40,349 bases of DNA from Jiella marina. Its GTDB lineage: Bacteria; Pseudomonadota; Alphaproteobacteria; Rhizobiales; Rhizobiaceae. The stretch lies in contig NZ_JAKQZG010000020.1 of the NCBI RefSeq assembly GCF_024359545.1, forward strand, positions 1-40,349. Direction: 5' to 3'. Of the stretch, positions 1 through 8,109 are shown one piece after another. The translations under genes and the position numbers were made by a program. The notes under the pieces are model-generated. The model did no database searches. It saw only the letters and a program-made list of their open reading frames with translations, and was not told the DNA's origin. Position 1 is the first letter of the stretch, and the number at the start of each line of letters is the position of its first letter.

Positions 1-42
1 GCGCCGAGGGACAAGCGCCCCCCAGCCGGCCAACGGCGCCAG

Positions 43-1068
43 TTACGAGTGCGACGAACCTTCGTCCGTCTCGAACTCGCCCGGATCGAAGGTGTATTCG
101 GTCCCGCAGAATTCGCAGGTGACCTTGATCCGTCCGTCCTCGATGCTCTCGGTGATCTCCTCGTCCGAGAAGCTCGACAGGACACCACTGATCCGCTCGC
201 GCGAGCAGGAACAATCGTCGAGCACCCGGTCGGACGGAAACACCCGCACGCCGCGCTCGTGGAAAAGCCGGAAAAGCAGGCGCTCGATGCCGACTTCCGG
301 GTCGGTCAGTTCCGAAGCATCCACCGTATCGACCAGCGCCCGGACTTCGAACCAGGCGTCGTCCATCTCGTCCTCGAGACCGAGCGCCTCGTCGTCTTCG
401 ACGCCCTCTGGAAGATCGCCGCCCGGCAGATCCGGCATGCGCATACGCTCGGGCGAATCCGGCAGGAACTGCGCGATCACGCCGCCGGCCCGCCAGGTCT
501 CGACGAAGCCCTGATCGCCCCGGCGGATGTGCTTGGCCACCGCCAGCTTGACCGTGGTGGGGATCTGTTCGGACTGGCGGAAATAGCTCTCGGCCACCGC
601 CTCCATGCTCTCGCCGGCGAGCTCCACAATGCCCTGATAGCGCTGCGTATGCGCGCCCTGATCGACGGTCAGCGCCAGAATGCCGTTGCCGAGCAACGCC
701 TCCGGGCTCGTCGCGCCGACACTTTCGGCGGCTGCCAGCTTCTCTTCGTCGAAGCGCGCATAGGCCCTGACGCTCGACGGGGTGGAAAAATCGACCACGA
801 GAAGGTCCACCGCGCCGTCGGTCTGGGTCTGGGCGATGAACTTGCCCTCGAATTTCAGCGACGTGCCGAGCAGCACCGTCAGCACGATCATCTCCGAGAG
901 AAGACGCGAGACGGGTTCGGGATAATCGTGGCGGGCGAGGATCTGGTTGAGCATCGGCCCGAGCTGAACGCCGCGGCCGCGTGCATCCAGCGCCTCCACC
1001 GCGAAGGGCACGACGGCGTCGTCACCGGCGAAATCGGCATCCGTCAGGACGCGTTCGTTCTCAGCCAT
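43..1068 (-). CDS. hslO: Hsp33 redox-regulated holdase chaperone
   Basis: Cytoplasmic holdase that binds unfolding proteins when its zinc-bound cysteines are oxidised. The 341-residue product has the long N-terminal substrate-binding domain and ends in the redox switch: a CSC pair at about residues 286/288 and a CEFC pair at 318/321, the four zinc ligands of the Hsp33 family. A longer frame runs upstream to 1125. I chose the ATG at 1066-1068 (MAENER) because it is the first Met next to family-like sequence and because it couples the gene to argF, whose stop codon lies at 1061-1063, an 8-base overlap. The gene is the last of argD-argF-hslO, an arrangement common in Hyphomicrobiales. No terminator is visible in the 42 bases left before the window edge. 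Confidence 0.95.
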   Translation of the reverse strand: MAENERVLTDADFAGDDAVVPFAVEALDARGRGVQLGPMLNQILARHDYPEPVSRLLSEMIVLTVLLGTSLKFEGKFIAQTQTDGAVDLLVVDFSTPSSVRAYARFDEEKLAAAESVGATSPEALLGNGILALTVDQGAHTQRYQGIVELAGESMEAVAESYFRQSEQIPTTVKLAVAKHIRRGDQGFVETWRAGGVIAQFLPDSPERMRMPDLPGGDLPEGVEDDEALGLEDEMDDAWFEVRALVDTVDASELTDPEVGIERLLFRLFHERGVRVFPSDRVLDDCSCSRERISGVLSSFSDEEITESIEDGRIKVTCEFCGTEYTFDPGEFETDEGSSHS

Positions 1069-2005
1069 GGACCGGGCTCCGCGCTGCCTCCCCGAAGCAC
1101 CAGGCGAGGATCGACTTCTGCGCATGCAGGCGGTTCTCGGCTTCGTCGAAGACCACCGACTGCGCCCCGTCGATCACCCCGTCCGTCACCTCCTCGCCGC
1201 GATGGGCGGGAAGACAATGCATGAACAGGGCCTCGGGCTTGGCATGGGCCATCAGGCTCTCATTGACCTGATAGGGCATGAAGACGTTGTGTCCGCGGGC
1301 CTGCTCCTCGCGGCCCATGGAAACCCAGGTGTCGGTGACGACGCAGTCGGCGCCGGTCACGGCCGCGACCGGATCGGTGGTGGTCACGATCGACGCGCCC
1401 TCGCCCCTTGCCCAGTCGATGAAGCGGCCGTCGAGGTCGGAGCCCTGCGGCGTTGCGATCCGAAGCTCGAACTCGAAGCGGGCCGAGGCTTCGGCGAAGG
1501 AGGCGAGCACGTTGTTGCCGTCGCCGGACCAGGCGAACACCTTGCCCTTCAGGGGTCCGCGCTTCTCTTCGAAGGTCATCAGATCGGCCATGATCTGGCA
1601 GGGATGGGTGTCGTCCGTCAGCCCGTTGATCACCGGCACGGTCGCGTTCTCCGCCATCTCGATGAGCCGGTCATGGGACGTGGTGCGGATCATGATCGCG
1701 TCCACATAGCGCGACAGGACGCGGGCGGTATCGGCTATCGTTTCCGAGCGGCCGAGCTGCATTTCGGCGCCGGAGAGAAACAGCGTCTCGCCCCCGAGCT
1801 GGCGCATGGCGACGTCGAAGGAAACGCGCGTGCGCGTCGACGGCTTGTCGAAGATCATCGCCAGCATCTTGCCGGCGAGCGGCTTGTCACCGGCCGGCAT
1901 CAGCGCCTTGCGGCGGGCGGCATCGTCGATGATCAGTCTCAGATCGTCGCGGGTGACCGCGGAAATATCCAGGAAATGCCGTGGCATATCGCTCTTCGTA
2001 CTCAT
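1061..2005 (-). CDS. argF: Ornithine carbamoyltransferase
   Basis: Transfers the carbamoyl group from carbamoyl phosphate to ornithine, giving citrulline in arginine synthesis; a cytoplasmic trimer in known members. The carbamoyl-phosphate motif STRTR sits near residue 60 and the ornithine-binding motif HCLPAHRG lies near the C-terminus. The length (about 310 residues) is normal. The start is uncertain: a GTG at 2018-2020, an ATG at 2003-2005 (MSTKSD) and an ATG at 1985-1987 (MPRHFLD) are all in frame. None has a strong Shine-Dalgarno sequence. MPRHFLD best matches the usual family N-terminus, while 2005 is the first ATG. A 17-base tandem duplication lies at this junction with argD. The gene overlaps hslO by 8 bases, so translation is probably coupled. 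Confidence 0.95.
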   Translation of the reverse strand: MSTKSDMPRHFLDISAVTRDDLRLIIDDAARRKALMPAGDKPLAGKMLAMIFDKPSTRTRVSFDVAMRQLGGETLFLSGAEMQLGRSETIADTARVLSRYVDAIMIRTTSHDRLIEMAENATVPVINGLTDDTHPCQIMADLMTFEEKRGPLKGKVFAWSGDGNNVLASFAEASARFEFELRIATPQGSDLDGRFIDWARGEGASIVTTTDPVAAVTGADCVVTDTWVSMGREEQARGHNVFMPYQVNESLMAHAKPEALFMHCLPAHRGEEVTDGVIDGAQSVVFDEAENRLHAQKSILAWCFGEAARSPVHG

Positions 2006-2006
2006 T

Positions 2007-2040
2007 GTCTTCACGCTCACGGGGTCTTCACGCTCACGGG
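2007..2040. repeat. 17-base perfect tandem duplication at the argD/argF junction
   Basis: Two identical 17-base units (gtcttcacgctcacggg on the plus strand) occupy 2007-2023 and 2024-2040. They lie between the argD stop codon (2043-2045) and the argF ATG (2003-2005). A degenerate third unit can be seen in the last codons of argD. Each unit carries possible GTG starts on the minus strand. Slippage here would change the argD-argF spacing by 17 bases per unit without touching either protein. Confidence 0.85.
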
Positions 2041-2042
2041 TC

Positions 2043-3257
2043 TCACGCGCTCGCCCGCCGTGTCACGGGAGAAAGGCTCGCCGCTGCGTTCTCGATCCGC
2101 TCCATTCCGGCGCGGATCTCCTCTTCGGTGATCGTCAGAGGCGGCAGAAGCCTGACGACATTGTCCCCGGCCGGCGCCGCGAGCATGCCTTCCGTCCTCA
2201 GGGCTGCGATCATATCGGTATTCGGCACCTTCATCTTCAGTCCGATCAGAAGGCCCTCACCGCGGATCGCCTCGATGACGTCGGGATAGCGATCGATGAG
2301 CGAAGCCAGCGACTGCTTGAAGAACAGCGCCTTGCGCCGCACCTCCTCCAGGAAGCCGTCTTCCAGCACCACGTCAAGCACCGCATTGCCCACGGCCATG
2401 GCCAGCGGGTTGCCGCCATAGGTGGTGCCATGGGTCCCCGGCGTCATGCCGCGTGCCGCCTCGGCGGTCGCGAGACACACGCCCATGGGAAAGCCACCGC
2501 CGATCCCCTTGGCGGAGGCCATGATGTCGGGTGCAGCGCCGGAATGCTCATAGGCATAAAAACGTCCGGTCCGCCCGACGCCTGTCTGCACCTCGTCGTA
2601 GATCAGGAGAATGCCGTGCTCGTCGCAAAGCTCGCGCAGACCCACGAGACATTGCGGAGGCACCGAGCGGATGCCGCCCTCGCCCTGGATCGGCTCGATC
2701 AGGATCGCCGCTACGTCCGGCCGCGCAGCGGCTTCGCGCAATGCGTCGTGATCGCCGAAAGGAAGCTGATCGAAACCTTCGACCTTCGGACCGAAGCCTT
2801 CCAGATACTTCGCCTGGCCACCCGCCGCGATCGTCGCGAGCGTGCGGCCATGAAAGGCACCTTCGAAGGTGAGAATGCGGAACCGCTCCGGCGCACCGTT
2901 GACGTAGTGATAGCGCCGGGCCGTCTTGATGGCGCATTCGAGCGCCTCGGCGCCCGAATTGGTGAAGAAGGCCCGGTCGGCGAAGGTGGCCGCGACCAGC
3001 CGCTCCGCCAGCCGCCGTTGGCCCGGAATCTCGAACAGGTTCGACGTATGCCAGAGCTTTTCCGCCTGACTCTTCAGCGCCTCGACGAGGCGCGGATGGG
3101 CGTGGCCCAGGAGATTGACCGCAATTCCGCCGGAAAAGTCGAGAAAGCGTCGCCCGTCCGTGGTCTCGATCCACACGCCCTCGCCGCGCTCGAATGCGAG
3201 CGGCGCGCGAGCATAAGTCTCAAAAAGTGGCGAATGATGATCTTGCATGTCGGACAT
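2043..3257 (-). CDS. argD: Acetylornithine/succinyldiaminopimelate aminotransferase
   Basis: PLP-dependent class III aminotransferase that converts N-acetylglutamate semialdehyde to acetylornithine in arginine synthesis; many members also serve lysine synthesis. The 404-residue product has the fold-type I signatures: TNSGAEALE for cofactor phosphate binding, the [11 protein letters not shown] segment with the PLP-pyridine Asp, and the Schiff-base Lys in [13 protein letters not shown]. The ATG at 3257 (MSDMQDHH) fits the normal N-terminus. It is the first gene of argD-argF-hslO and is divergent from gcrA across a 400-base gap. Its untranslated leader probably contains the hairpin at 3316-3339, a possible attenuation site. 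The specific assignment over related class III aminotransferases rests on the direct link to argF. Confidence 0.94.
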   Translation of the reverse strand: MSDMQDHHSPLFETYARAPLAFERGEGVWIETTDGRRFLDFSGGIAVNLLGHAHPRLVEALKSQAEKLWHTSNLFEIPGQRRLAERLVAATFADRAFFTNSGAEALECAIKTARRYHYVNGAPERFRILTFEGAFHGRTLATIAAGGQAKYLEGFGPKVEGFDQLPFGDHDALREAAARPDVAAILIEPIQGEGGIRSVPPQCLVGLRELCDEHGILLIYDEVQTGVGRTGRFYAYEHSGAAPDIMASAKGIGGGFPMGVCLATAEAARGMTPGTHGTTYGGNPLAMAVGNAVLDVVLEDGFLEEVRRKALFFKQSLASLIDRYPDVIEAIRGEGLLIGLKMKVPNTDMIAALRTEGMLAAPAGDNVVRLLPPLTITEEEIRAGMERIENAAASLSPVTRRASA

Positions 3258-3315
3258 CGGATGGCCAACTCTTGGTCACGGGCCTTTTCAGGATGAATGA
3301 AGCCCCGAAAACGTC

Positions 3316-3339
3316 AAAGCCTGCCGCAGGGCAGGCTTT
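3316..3339 (-). promoter_or_regulatory. Strong hairpin in the argD leader, terminator-like
   Basis: A perfect 10-base stem (AAAGCCTGCC against GGCAGGCTTT) with a 4-base loop lies 59-82 bases upstream of the argD ATG. Read towards argD, the stem is followed by TTTGACGTTTTC, a broken U-rich tract. It could be an attenuator in the argD leader or the terminator of a short minus-strand transcript from the gap. No Arg-rich leader peptide is evident. Confidence 0.5.
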
Positions 3340-3438
3340 CAGGTCTTTCGGTCGCTTCGCAAAACCCATATAGCATGCCGTCTGCCGCTGTGCGAGGGCG
3401 TACTGACGGGAATTCGCCGGCTGGGAAGCCCGTAACCC

Positions 3439-3630
3439 GATTCTTCGGAACATTCGGCTGGGGAAAACCCTTAAACGGGGTGTCACGTCTGGCCTTCGGA
3501 CTCTTGCCAGCGAGTCCAGCGATACGGTAAATTGGCAAACAGACACTAGAATTCGAGCGGCGGACCTAGTTTCACACCATATATTGTGCCTCACTCCGTA
3601 TAACAGCTTATACGGATGATGAAGGGATTC
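3439..3630. promoter_or_regulatory. Cluster of four GANTC (CcrM methylation) sites upstream of gcrA
   Basis: GANTC occurs at 3439-3443 (GATTC), 3499-3503 (GACTC), 3512-3516 (GAGTC) and 3626-3630 (GATTC). CcrM methylates this sequence in Alphaproteobacteria, and GcrA binds methylated promoters together with sigma70 RNA polymerase. Under one site per 192 bases would be expected by base composition, so four is a modest enrichment. It suggests that gcrA is controlled by methylation state, possibly by its own product. Confidence 0.5.
3595..3616. promoter_or_regulatory. Perfect 9-base dyad upstream of gcrA
   Basis: TCCGTATAA (3595-3603) is followed by a 4-base spacer and its exact inverse, TTATACGGA (3608-3616), 42 bases before the gcrA ATG. 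The symmetry and position suit an operator for a dimeric regulator, or a hairpin in the gcrA 5' leader. I do not recognise it as a known consensus; it does not match CtrA or DnaA sites. Confidence 0.45.
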
Positions 3631-3657
3631 CGGCCGCTCCCTTGAAGGAGCAAATCC

Positions 3658-4215
3658 ATGGGTTGGACCGACGAACGCGTCGAGATGCTGAAGCAGCTCT
3701 GGTCCGAAGGTCACAGCGCAAGCCAGATCGCCGAGCGCTTGGGCGGCGTCAGCCGCAATGCCGTCATAGGCAAGGTGCATCGCCTGAAACTGGAGTCCCG
3801 TGCCAAGGGGTCCGGCCCGGTCGAGGCCGAGCCCGTGGCAGTCGCCGCTGTGGCCGAAGAGCAGATCGTGGCCGCGCCACGAGTGGTTGCGCCTCAGGCC
3901 ATGCCGGCGCAAGCCGCGCAGCAGGCCCGGCCAGTTGCGCGAACGATGGGAGCCACGGCGCTCAAGGTGGAAATCGAGCCCGACCTGAACGAAGAGCCCG
4001 ACGCGGTGGAACGGCCGTCCGGCGAAGTCGTACCGATGGTGCGCCGTCTTTCCCTGGTGCAGCTGACCGAACGGACCTGCAAATGGCCGGTGGGCGATCC
4101 GCTCTCGCCGGACTTCCATTTCTGCGGCGACAATTCCGGCGAAGGCACGCCTTATTGCGCGTTTCACGCCAAGCTGGCCTTTCAGACGGTGACCGAGCGT
4201 CGCCGCGTGCGTTGA
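3658..4215 (+). CDS. gcrA: GcrA cell-cycle regulator
   Basis: Transcriptional cofactor that acts with sigma70 RNA polymerase at CcrM-methylated promoters to control cell-cycle genes. The 185-residue protein opens with the family signature MGWTDERVEMLKQLW and the helix-turn-helix segment ending near residue 46 (SRNAVIGKVHRLKL). A low-complexity Ala/Val/Glu linker follows. The conserved C-terminal region carries the spaced cysteines in RTCKWPVGDP, FHFCGD and TPYCAFH that form the sigma-interacting part. The start is well supported by AAGGAG seven bases upstream. The gene is monocistronic, with an intrinsic terminator at 4253-4289. The divergent argD-argF-hslO neighbourhood is typical for the order. 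Confidence 0.97.
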   Translation: MGWTDERVEMLKQLWSEGHSASQIAERLGGVSRNAVIGKVHRLKLESRAKGSGPVEAEPVAVAAVAEEQIVAAPRVVAPQAMPAQAAQQARPVARTMGATALKVEIEPDLNEEPDAVERPSGEVVPMVRRLSLVQLTERTCKWPVGDPLSPDFHFCGDNSGEGTPYCAFHAKLAFQTVTERRRVR

Positions 4216-4252
4216 CGCCGCATACGAGACACACGTTCACCCTGTGAACGAC

Positions 4253-4289
4253 AAGCCCGCGGCCGGTCATGGCGCGGGCTTTTTCTTTT
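4253..4289 (+). terminator. Intrinsic terminator after gcrA
   Basis: A perfect 9-base stem (AAGCCCGCG at 4253-4261 against CGCGGGCTT at 4273-4281) with an 11-base loop leads into TTTCTTTT. It lies 37 bases after the gcrA stop codon and separates gcrA from phnM. Confidence 0.9.
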
Positions 4290-4365
4290 CCCGCAAAACG
4301 ATGGGCTCTGATACTCACGAGTTCTGGAAGCCCGTCCTCTCCCAATCCACTTAGAGCTTTCCCGC

Positions 4366-5505
4366 ATGGTCCCCGAAGCGATCCTGACCAATGCCCGCAT
4401 CGTCCTGCCCGATACGATCCTCACCGGTCATCTGGACATGGCGGAGGGGCGCATCGCAGCCTTCGACGAAGGCGACAGATCGGGCGGTGAAGATTGCGGC
4501 GGCGATTATCTCTTGCCTGGCCTTGTCGAACTTCACACCGACCAGATCGAGAACCACTATCATCCCCGCTCCGGGGTCGTCTGGAACCCGATGGCGGCCA
4601 TTCAGGCCCATGACGCGCAGGTTGCCACGGCGGGCATCACCACCGTCTTCGACGCCATGCGCGTCGGCTCTGACGAAAACACCAAGTCCGACGCCGGGGA
4701 TATCGCCGGGCTGGCGCAGACCCTGGACGGGGCGGTCCTTGCAGGCCGCCTGCGCGCCGATCACTTCCTGCATCTGCGCTGCGAAGTCTCCGCCGACGAC
4801 GTGATGGAGGGGTTCCGGCTCCTCGCCGAAAATCCGCGCCTGAAGCTCGTCTCCCTGATGGACCACGCGCCCGGCCAGCGCCAGTTCCATGATCTGCCCA
4901 AGCTGCGGGCCTATCTCACCGAAAAATTCGGTATGAGCGACGCCGATTTCGACGAATTTGCCGCCCGTCGCATCGCCCAGTCGGAACGCAACGCGCCGCC
5001 GCACCGACGGGCGATCGCCGACGCATGCGAAAAGCTCGGCATCACACTCGCCTCCCACGACGACGCGACGCCTGAACATGTCGAGGAGGCGATCGCGCTT
5101 CGCACGAAGATCGCCGAATTCCCGACGACGATCGAGGCGGCACAGATGTCTCGCGAGGCGGGCATGAAGGTGCTGATGGGCGCGCCCAACATCGTGCGCG
5201 GCGGCTCGCACTCCGGCAATATCTCCGCGATCGAGCTCCTGAAGGCCGGCCTGCTCGACATCCTGTCGTCGGACTACGTCCCGTTCAGCCTGCTGCAGTC
5301 GGCCTTCCATCTCGCCGATGAAGGCGCGGCGTCACTGCCCGAGGCGATCCGTCTCGTCGCCACGAACCCGGCCGCGGCGGTCGGACTTGAGGATCGCGGG
5401 CGCATCGCGGTAGGCCTGCGTGCCGATCTCGTTCGGGTCTCGCACGCGTCGGGCGAAGTGCCGGTGGTGCGGGCGGTCTATCGCGAAGGCCGGCGAGTGG
5501 CCTGA
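4366..5505 (+). CDS. phnM: Alpha-D-ribose 1-methylphosphonate 5-triphosphate diphosphatase, PhnM
   Basis: Metal-dependent amidohydrolase-fold enzyme of the C-P lyase pathway. It removes pyrophosphate from ribose 1-methylphosphonate 5-triphosphate before C-P bond cleavage. The 379-residue length matches the family. The metal-binding segment LHTDQIENHYHPR is near residue 60, followed by ITTVFDA, SLMDHAPGQRQ, LASHDDAT and MGAPNIVRGGSHSGN, all characteristic of PhnM rather than dihydroorotases or cytosine deaminases. The gene stands alone: no phnGHIJKL or phosphonate transporter is in the window, and it lies between the gcrA terminator and a repeat element. The rest of the pathway must be elsewhere if it exists. 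The Shine-Dalgarno sequence is weak. Confidence 0.92.
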   Translation: MVPEAILTNARIVLPDTILTGHLDMAEGRIAAFDEGDRSGGEDCGGDYLLPGLVELHTDQIENHYHPRSGVVWNPMAAIQAHDAQVATAGITTVFDAMRVGSDENTKSDAGDIAGLAQTLDGAVLAGRLRADHFLHLRCEVSADDVMEGFRLLAENPRLKLVSLMDHAPGQRQFHDLPKLRAYLTEKFGMSDADFDEFAARRIAQSERNAPPHRRAIADACEKLGITLASHDDATPEHVEEAIALRTKIAEFPTTIEAAQMSREAGMKVLMGAPNIVRGGSHSGNISAIELLKAGLLDILSSDYVPFSLLQSAFHLADEGAASLPEAIRLVATNPAAAVGLEDRGRIAVGLRADLVRVSHASGEVPVVRAVYREGRRVA

Positions 5506-5568
5506 CAGTCTCTGCACTTGAGGACTCGAGCCGACGTCTGCCAATTCGTACCGTCACTCATTCCGGGC

Positions 5569-5718
5569 GTCACCCTCGTGCGAAAGCACGGGGATCCATG
5601 CTTCTGCGCTTCCACCGCCGGCTCGGTGCAAGAGATTGGGAGCACACCCACCCCAACTGCCAGCCTCAACGATGAGGCATGGATCCCCGATCCTGACGGG
5701 TCGAGGATGACGAAGCGG
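5569..5718 (+). repeat. BIME-like dispersed repeat, family A, copy 1
   Basis: About 150 bases in the gap between phnM and the SDR gene. It is an imperfect palindrome: the ends carry GTCACCCTCG and CGAGGATGAC, with inner arms GGGGATCCATGC and GCATGGATCCCC, and each end also folds on itself. The element matches the reverse complement of 19620-19772 at roughly 85% by eye, with a small indel in the centre. I see no gene in it. It may help terminate the two converging genes. Confidence 0.85.
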
Positions 5719-5767
5719 AACGGGTGCGGGGAGATTTCGGCGTCGTGCGGGGGCGACCGAATGACCC

Positions 5768-6508
5768 TCAGGACGGGTTCTGATAGGTGAGGAACCGTCC
5801 CTCGCGCACGTCGTAGATCTTGCCCGTCTCGGTCACATCGTCAAAAGCGAGCGGCACGATCTTGGCGGCGACTTCGCGGGCCGTCGGGAGGGTCTTCGGG
5901 TCTTCGCCGGGCATGGCGATCGCCCGCATCCGGGTGCGGGTCGCACCCGGATTGACGGCGTTGACGCGTAGCGGCAGGTTCATCGTCTCGTTCGCCCAGG
6001 AGCGCACCATCGCCTCGCAGGCCGCCTTGGTGGCCGCATAGAGCCCCCAGAAGGCCTTGGCCGAATGGGCCGCGCCCGAGGACATGACCAGCGCGCGGCC
6101 GGCGTCCGATTCCCGCAGCAGTGGATCGACCGAGCGGATCAGCCGCCAGGTGGCGGTCACGTTTACGGTCATCGTCTGCTCGAAGGTCTTCGCCTCGATA
6201 TGCCCGATCGGCGAGAGAACGCCCAAAAGGCCGGCATTGGCGACCATGACGTCGAGCTTGCCCCAGCGTTCCTTGATCGCGCCGCCAAGCCGGTCGATGC
6301 CCGCCATGTCGGTGAGGTCGAGCGGCACAAGGGTCGCCGTTCCGCCGGCCGACTTGATCTCGTCGTCGAGTTCCTCCAGCCCGCCGACCGTGCGCGACAG
6401 GGCGATCACGTGAGCGCCCTCGGCCGCCATCTGCTTGGCGATCTGATAGCCGATGCCGCGCGATGCCCCGGTGACGAGGGCGATCCGGCCCTTCAGGCGG
6501 TCAGTCAT
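5768..6508 (-). CDS. Short-chain dehydrogenase/reductase (SDR), substrate unknown
   Basis: A 246-residue classical SDR. The Rossmann cofactor motif TGASRGIG is at residues 14-21, the NAG motif is in VMVANAGLLG, the catalytic Ser is in VMSSGAAH, and the catalytic Tyr and Lys are in YAATK. The substrate cannot be read from sequence; a ketoreductase role, NADPH-dependent because of the Arg in the glycine motif, is an inference. It lies directly downstream of purF (41-base gap), a pairing common in Hyphomicrobiales, where it is usually annotated only as an SDR. The protein lacks a signal peptide and should be cytoplasmic. Confidence 0.9.
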   Translation of the reverse strand: MTDRLKGRIALVTGASRGIGYQIAKQMAAEGAHVIALSRTVGGLEELDDEIKSAGGTATLVPLDLTDMAGIDRLGGAIKERWGKLDVMVANAGLLGVLSPIGHIEAKTFEQTMTVNVTATWRLIRSVDPLLRESDAGRALVMSSGAAHSAKAFWGLYAATKAACEAMVRSWANETMNLPLRVNAVNPGATRTRMRAIAMPGEDPKTLPTAREVAAKIVPLAFDDVTETGKIYDVREGRFLTYQNPS

Positions 6509-6549
6509 TCTGCTCGTTCCGTCTCATGCATGAATTTTCGGGGACCGGC

Positions 6550-8001
6550 TCAGCCCGCCCCGCCGAGGAGCGAGAGTTGCCGGACATTGTCGGCGCCGTC
6601 CTGGTCGGTCAGCGAGGTCGGGTAGTCACCGGTGAAGCAGGCGTCGCAGAACTGCGGCGCGACCTTGTGGCGGCCGGTTTCGCCGCAGGCCCGGTAGAGC
6701 CCGTCGATCGACAGGAAGGCGAGCGAATCCACCTGGATGAACTCCGCCATCTCGTCGATCGTCATGCGCGAGGCGAGGAGCTTGGCCTTTTCGGGCGTGT
6801 CGACGCCATAGAAGCATGAGGCGCTGGTCGGCGGAGAGGCGATGCGCATGTGCACTTCGCTGGCGCCGGCCTCGCGCACCATCTGCACGATCTTCTGGCT
6901 GGTGGTGCCGCGCACGATCGAATCGTCGACCAGCACGACGCGCTTGCCCTCGATCATCTTCCGGTTGGCGTTGTGCTTCAGCTTCACGCCCATATGACGG
7001 ATCGAATCCGTCGGCTGGATGAAGGTGCGGCCGACATAGTGATTGCGGATGATGCCAAGCTCGAATGGAAGATTCGCCTCCTGGGCATAACCGATCGCTG
7101 CGGGCACGCCGGAGTCGGGCACGGGAACGACGATATCGGCCTCGGGATGGCTCTCGCGGGCGAGTTCCATGCCGATCTTCTTGCGGATGTCGTAGACGTT
7201 GCGCCCCTCGATGTTGGAATCGGGTCGGGCGAAATAGACATATTCGAAGATGCAGAAACGCGGCCGCCGGGTCTGGAAGGGAAAGATGCTCTCGATCCCT
7301 GATTCCGAGATCACCACCATCTCGCCCGCCTCGATATCGCGCACATGGGTGGCACCGATGATGTCGAGGGCGCAGGTTTCTGAGGCAAGGATCGGCGAGC
7401 CTTCGAGATCGCCGAGGACGAGCGGCCGGATGCCGAGCGGATCGCGGACTCCGATCATCGAATTCGCCGACAGCCCGACGAGCGAGAAGGCGCCTTCGAG
7501 ACGCGACATGGCGTCGATCAGCTTGTCGACGAAGAGCCGCGCGCCGCTGGTGGCGACGAGATGCAGGATGGTCTCGGTGTCGGAGGTCGAGGAAAAAATC
7601 GAGCCGCGGCGCTGGAGTTCGCGCTGCACCGTCAGGGCGTTGGTGATGTTGCCGTTATGGGCGACGGCGAAGCCGCCAGCCGACAATTCGGCGAAGAAGG
7701 GCTGCACGTTTCGCAGGCCGCCGCCGCCGGTCGTGGCGTAACGGGTGTGGCCGATGGCCGATTCGCCGGGCAGGCGCTCCAGCACCGACGCCTTGGTGAA
7801 GGTGTCGCCGATCAGGCCGGCATGGCGTTCCACATGGAACTGCGTGCCGTCATGGGCGACGATGCCGGCCGCCTCCTGACCCCGGTGTTGCAGGGCGTGG
7901 AGGCCGAGCGTGACGACAGCCGCCGCGTCCGTCCTTTGAAAAATGCCGAACACGCCGCATTCCTCATGCAGCGTGTCGTCGCCGAAAGGCGTCTCATCCA
8001 T
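6550..8001 (-). CDS. purF: Amidophosphoribosyltransferase
   Basis: First committed enzyme of purine synthesis: makes 5-phosphoribosylamine from PRPP and glutamine. The 483-residue product has the N-terminal Ntn glutaminase domain, in which Cys14 (HEECGVFGI) becomes the nucleophile after a short propeptide is removed, as in the Bacillus-type enzymes. The C-terminal phosphoribosyltransferase domain has the PRPP loop VLVDDSIVRGTTS. Cysteines in the C-terminal third (SCFYGVD, CDACF) fit the iron-sulphur-containing class. It lies 108 bases downstream of cvpA, an ancient pairing also known in other proteobacteria. Confidence 0.97.
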   Translation of the reverse strand: MDETPFGDDTLHEECGVFGIFQRTDAAAVVTLGLHALQHRGQEAAGIVAHDGTQFHVERHAGLIGDTFTKASVLERLPGESAIGHTRYATTGGGGLRNVQPFFAELSAGGFAVAHNGNITNALTVQRELQRRGSIFSSTSDTETILHLVATSGARLFVDKLIDAMSRLEGAFSLVGLSANSMIGVRDPLGIRPLVLGDLEGSPILASETCALDIIGATHVRDIEAGEMVVISESGIESIFPFQTRRPRFCIFEYVYFARPDSNIEGRNVYDIRKKIGMELARESHPEADIVVPVPDSGVPAAIGYAQEANLPFELGIIRNHYVGRTFIQPTDSIRHMGVKLKHNANRKMIEGKRVVLVDDSIVRGTTSQKIVQMVREAGASEVHMRIASPPTSASCFYGVDTPEKAKLLASRMTIDEMAEFIQVDSLAFLSIDGLYRACGETGRHKVAPQFCDACFTGDYPTSLTDQDGADNVRQLSLLGGAG

Positions 8002-8109
8002 GGCTATCTGCGTTCCAAGGTCACGGGATCAGCGTCCCATCCAATATAGACCCGCGCCAACCGGATCGCGAGTCGCGTTCTCGAAACGTCCCGTTCACGC
8101 GTCAGACGC

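Larger units (their letters stand above)
3258..3657. promoter_or_regulatory. 400-base divergent control region, argD / gcrA
   Basis: There is no convincing gene here. The region holds the argD-leader hairpin (3316-3339), four GANTC sites clustered on the gcrA side, the 9-base dyad at 3595-3616, and a strong ribosome binding site for gcrA (AAGGAG at 3645-3650, seven bases before the ATG). The part nearest gcrA is markedly AT-richer than the surrounding coding DNA, as expected for promoters. I could not place -35/-10 boxes with confidence. Confidence 0.7.

Noticed and set aside
49-1224. A 391-codon open frame on the plus strand opposite hslO
   Set aside because: It is a shadow of hslO and argF: His/Arg/Gly-rich, no family signal. 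High GC content creates many such long antisense frames throughout the window.
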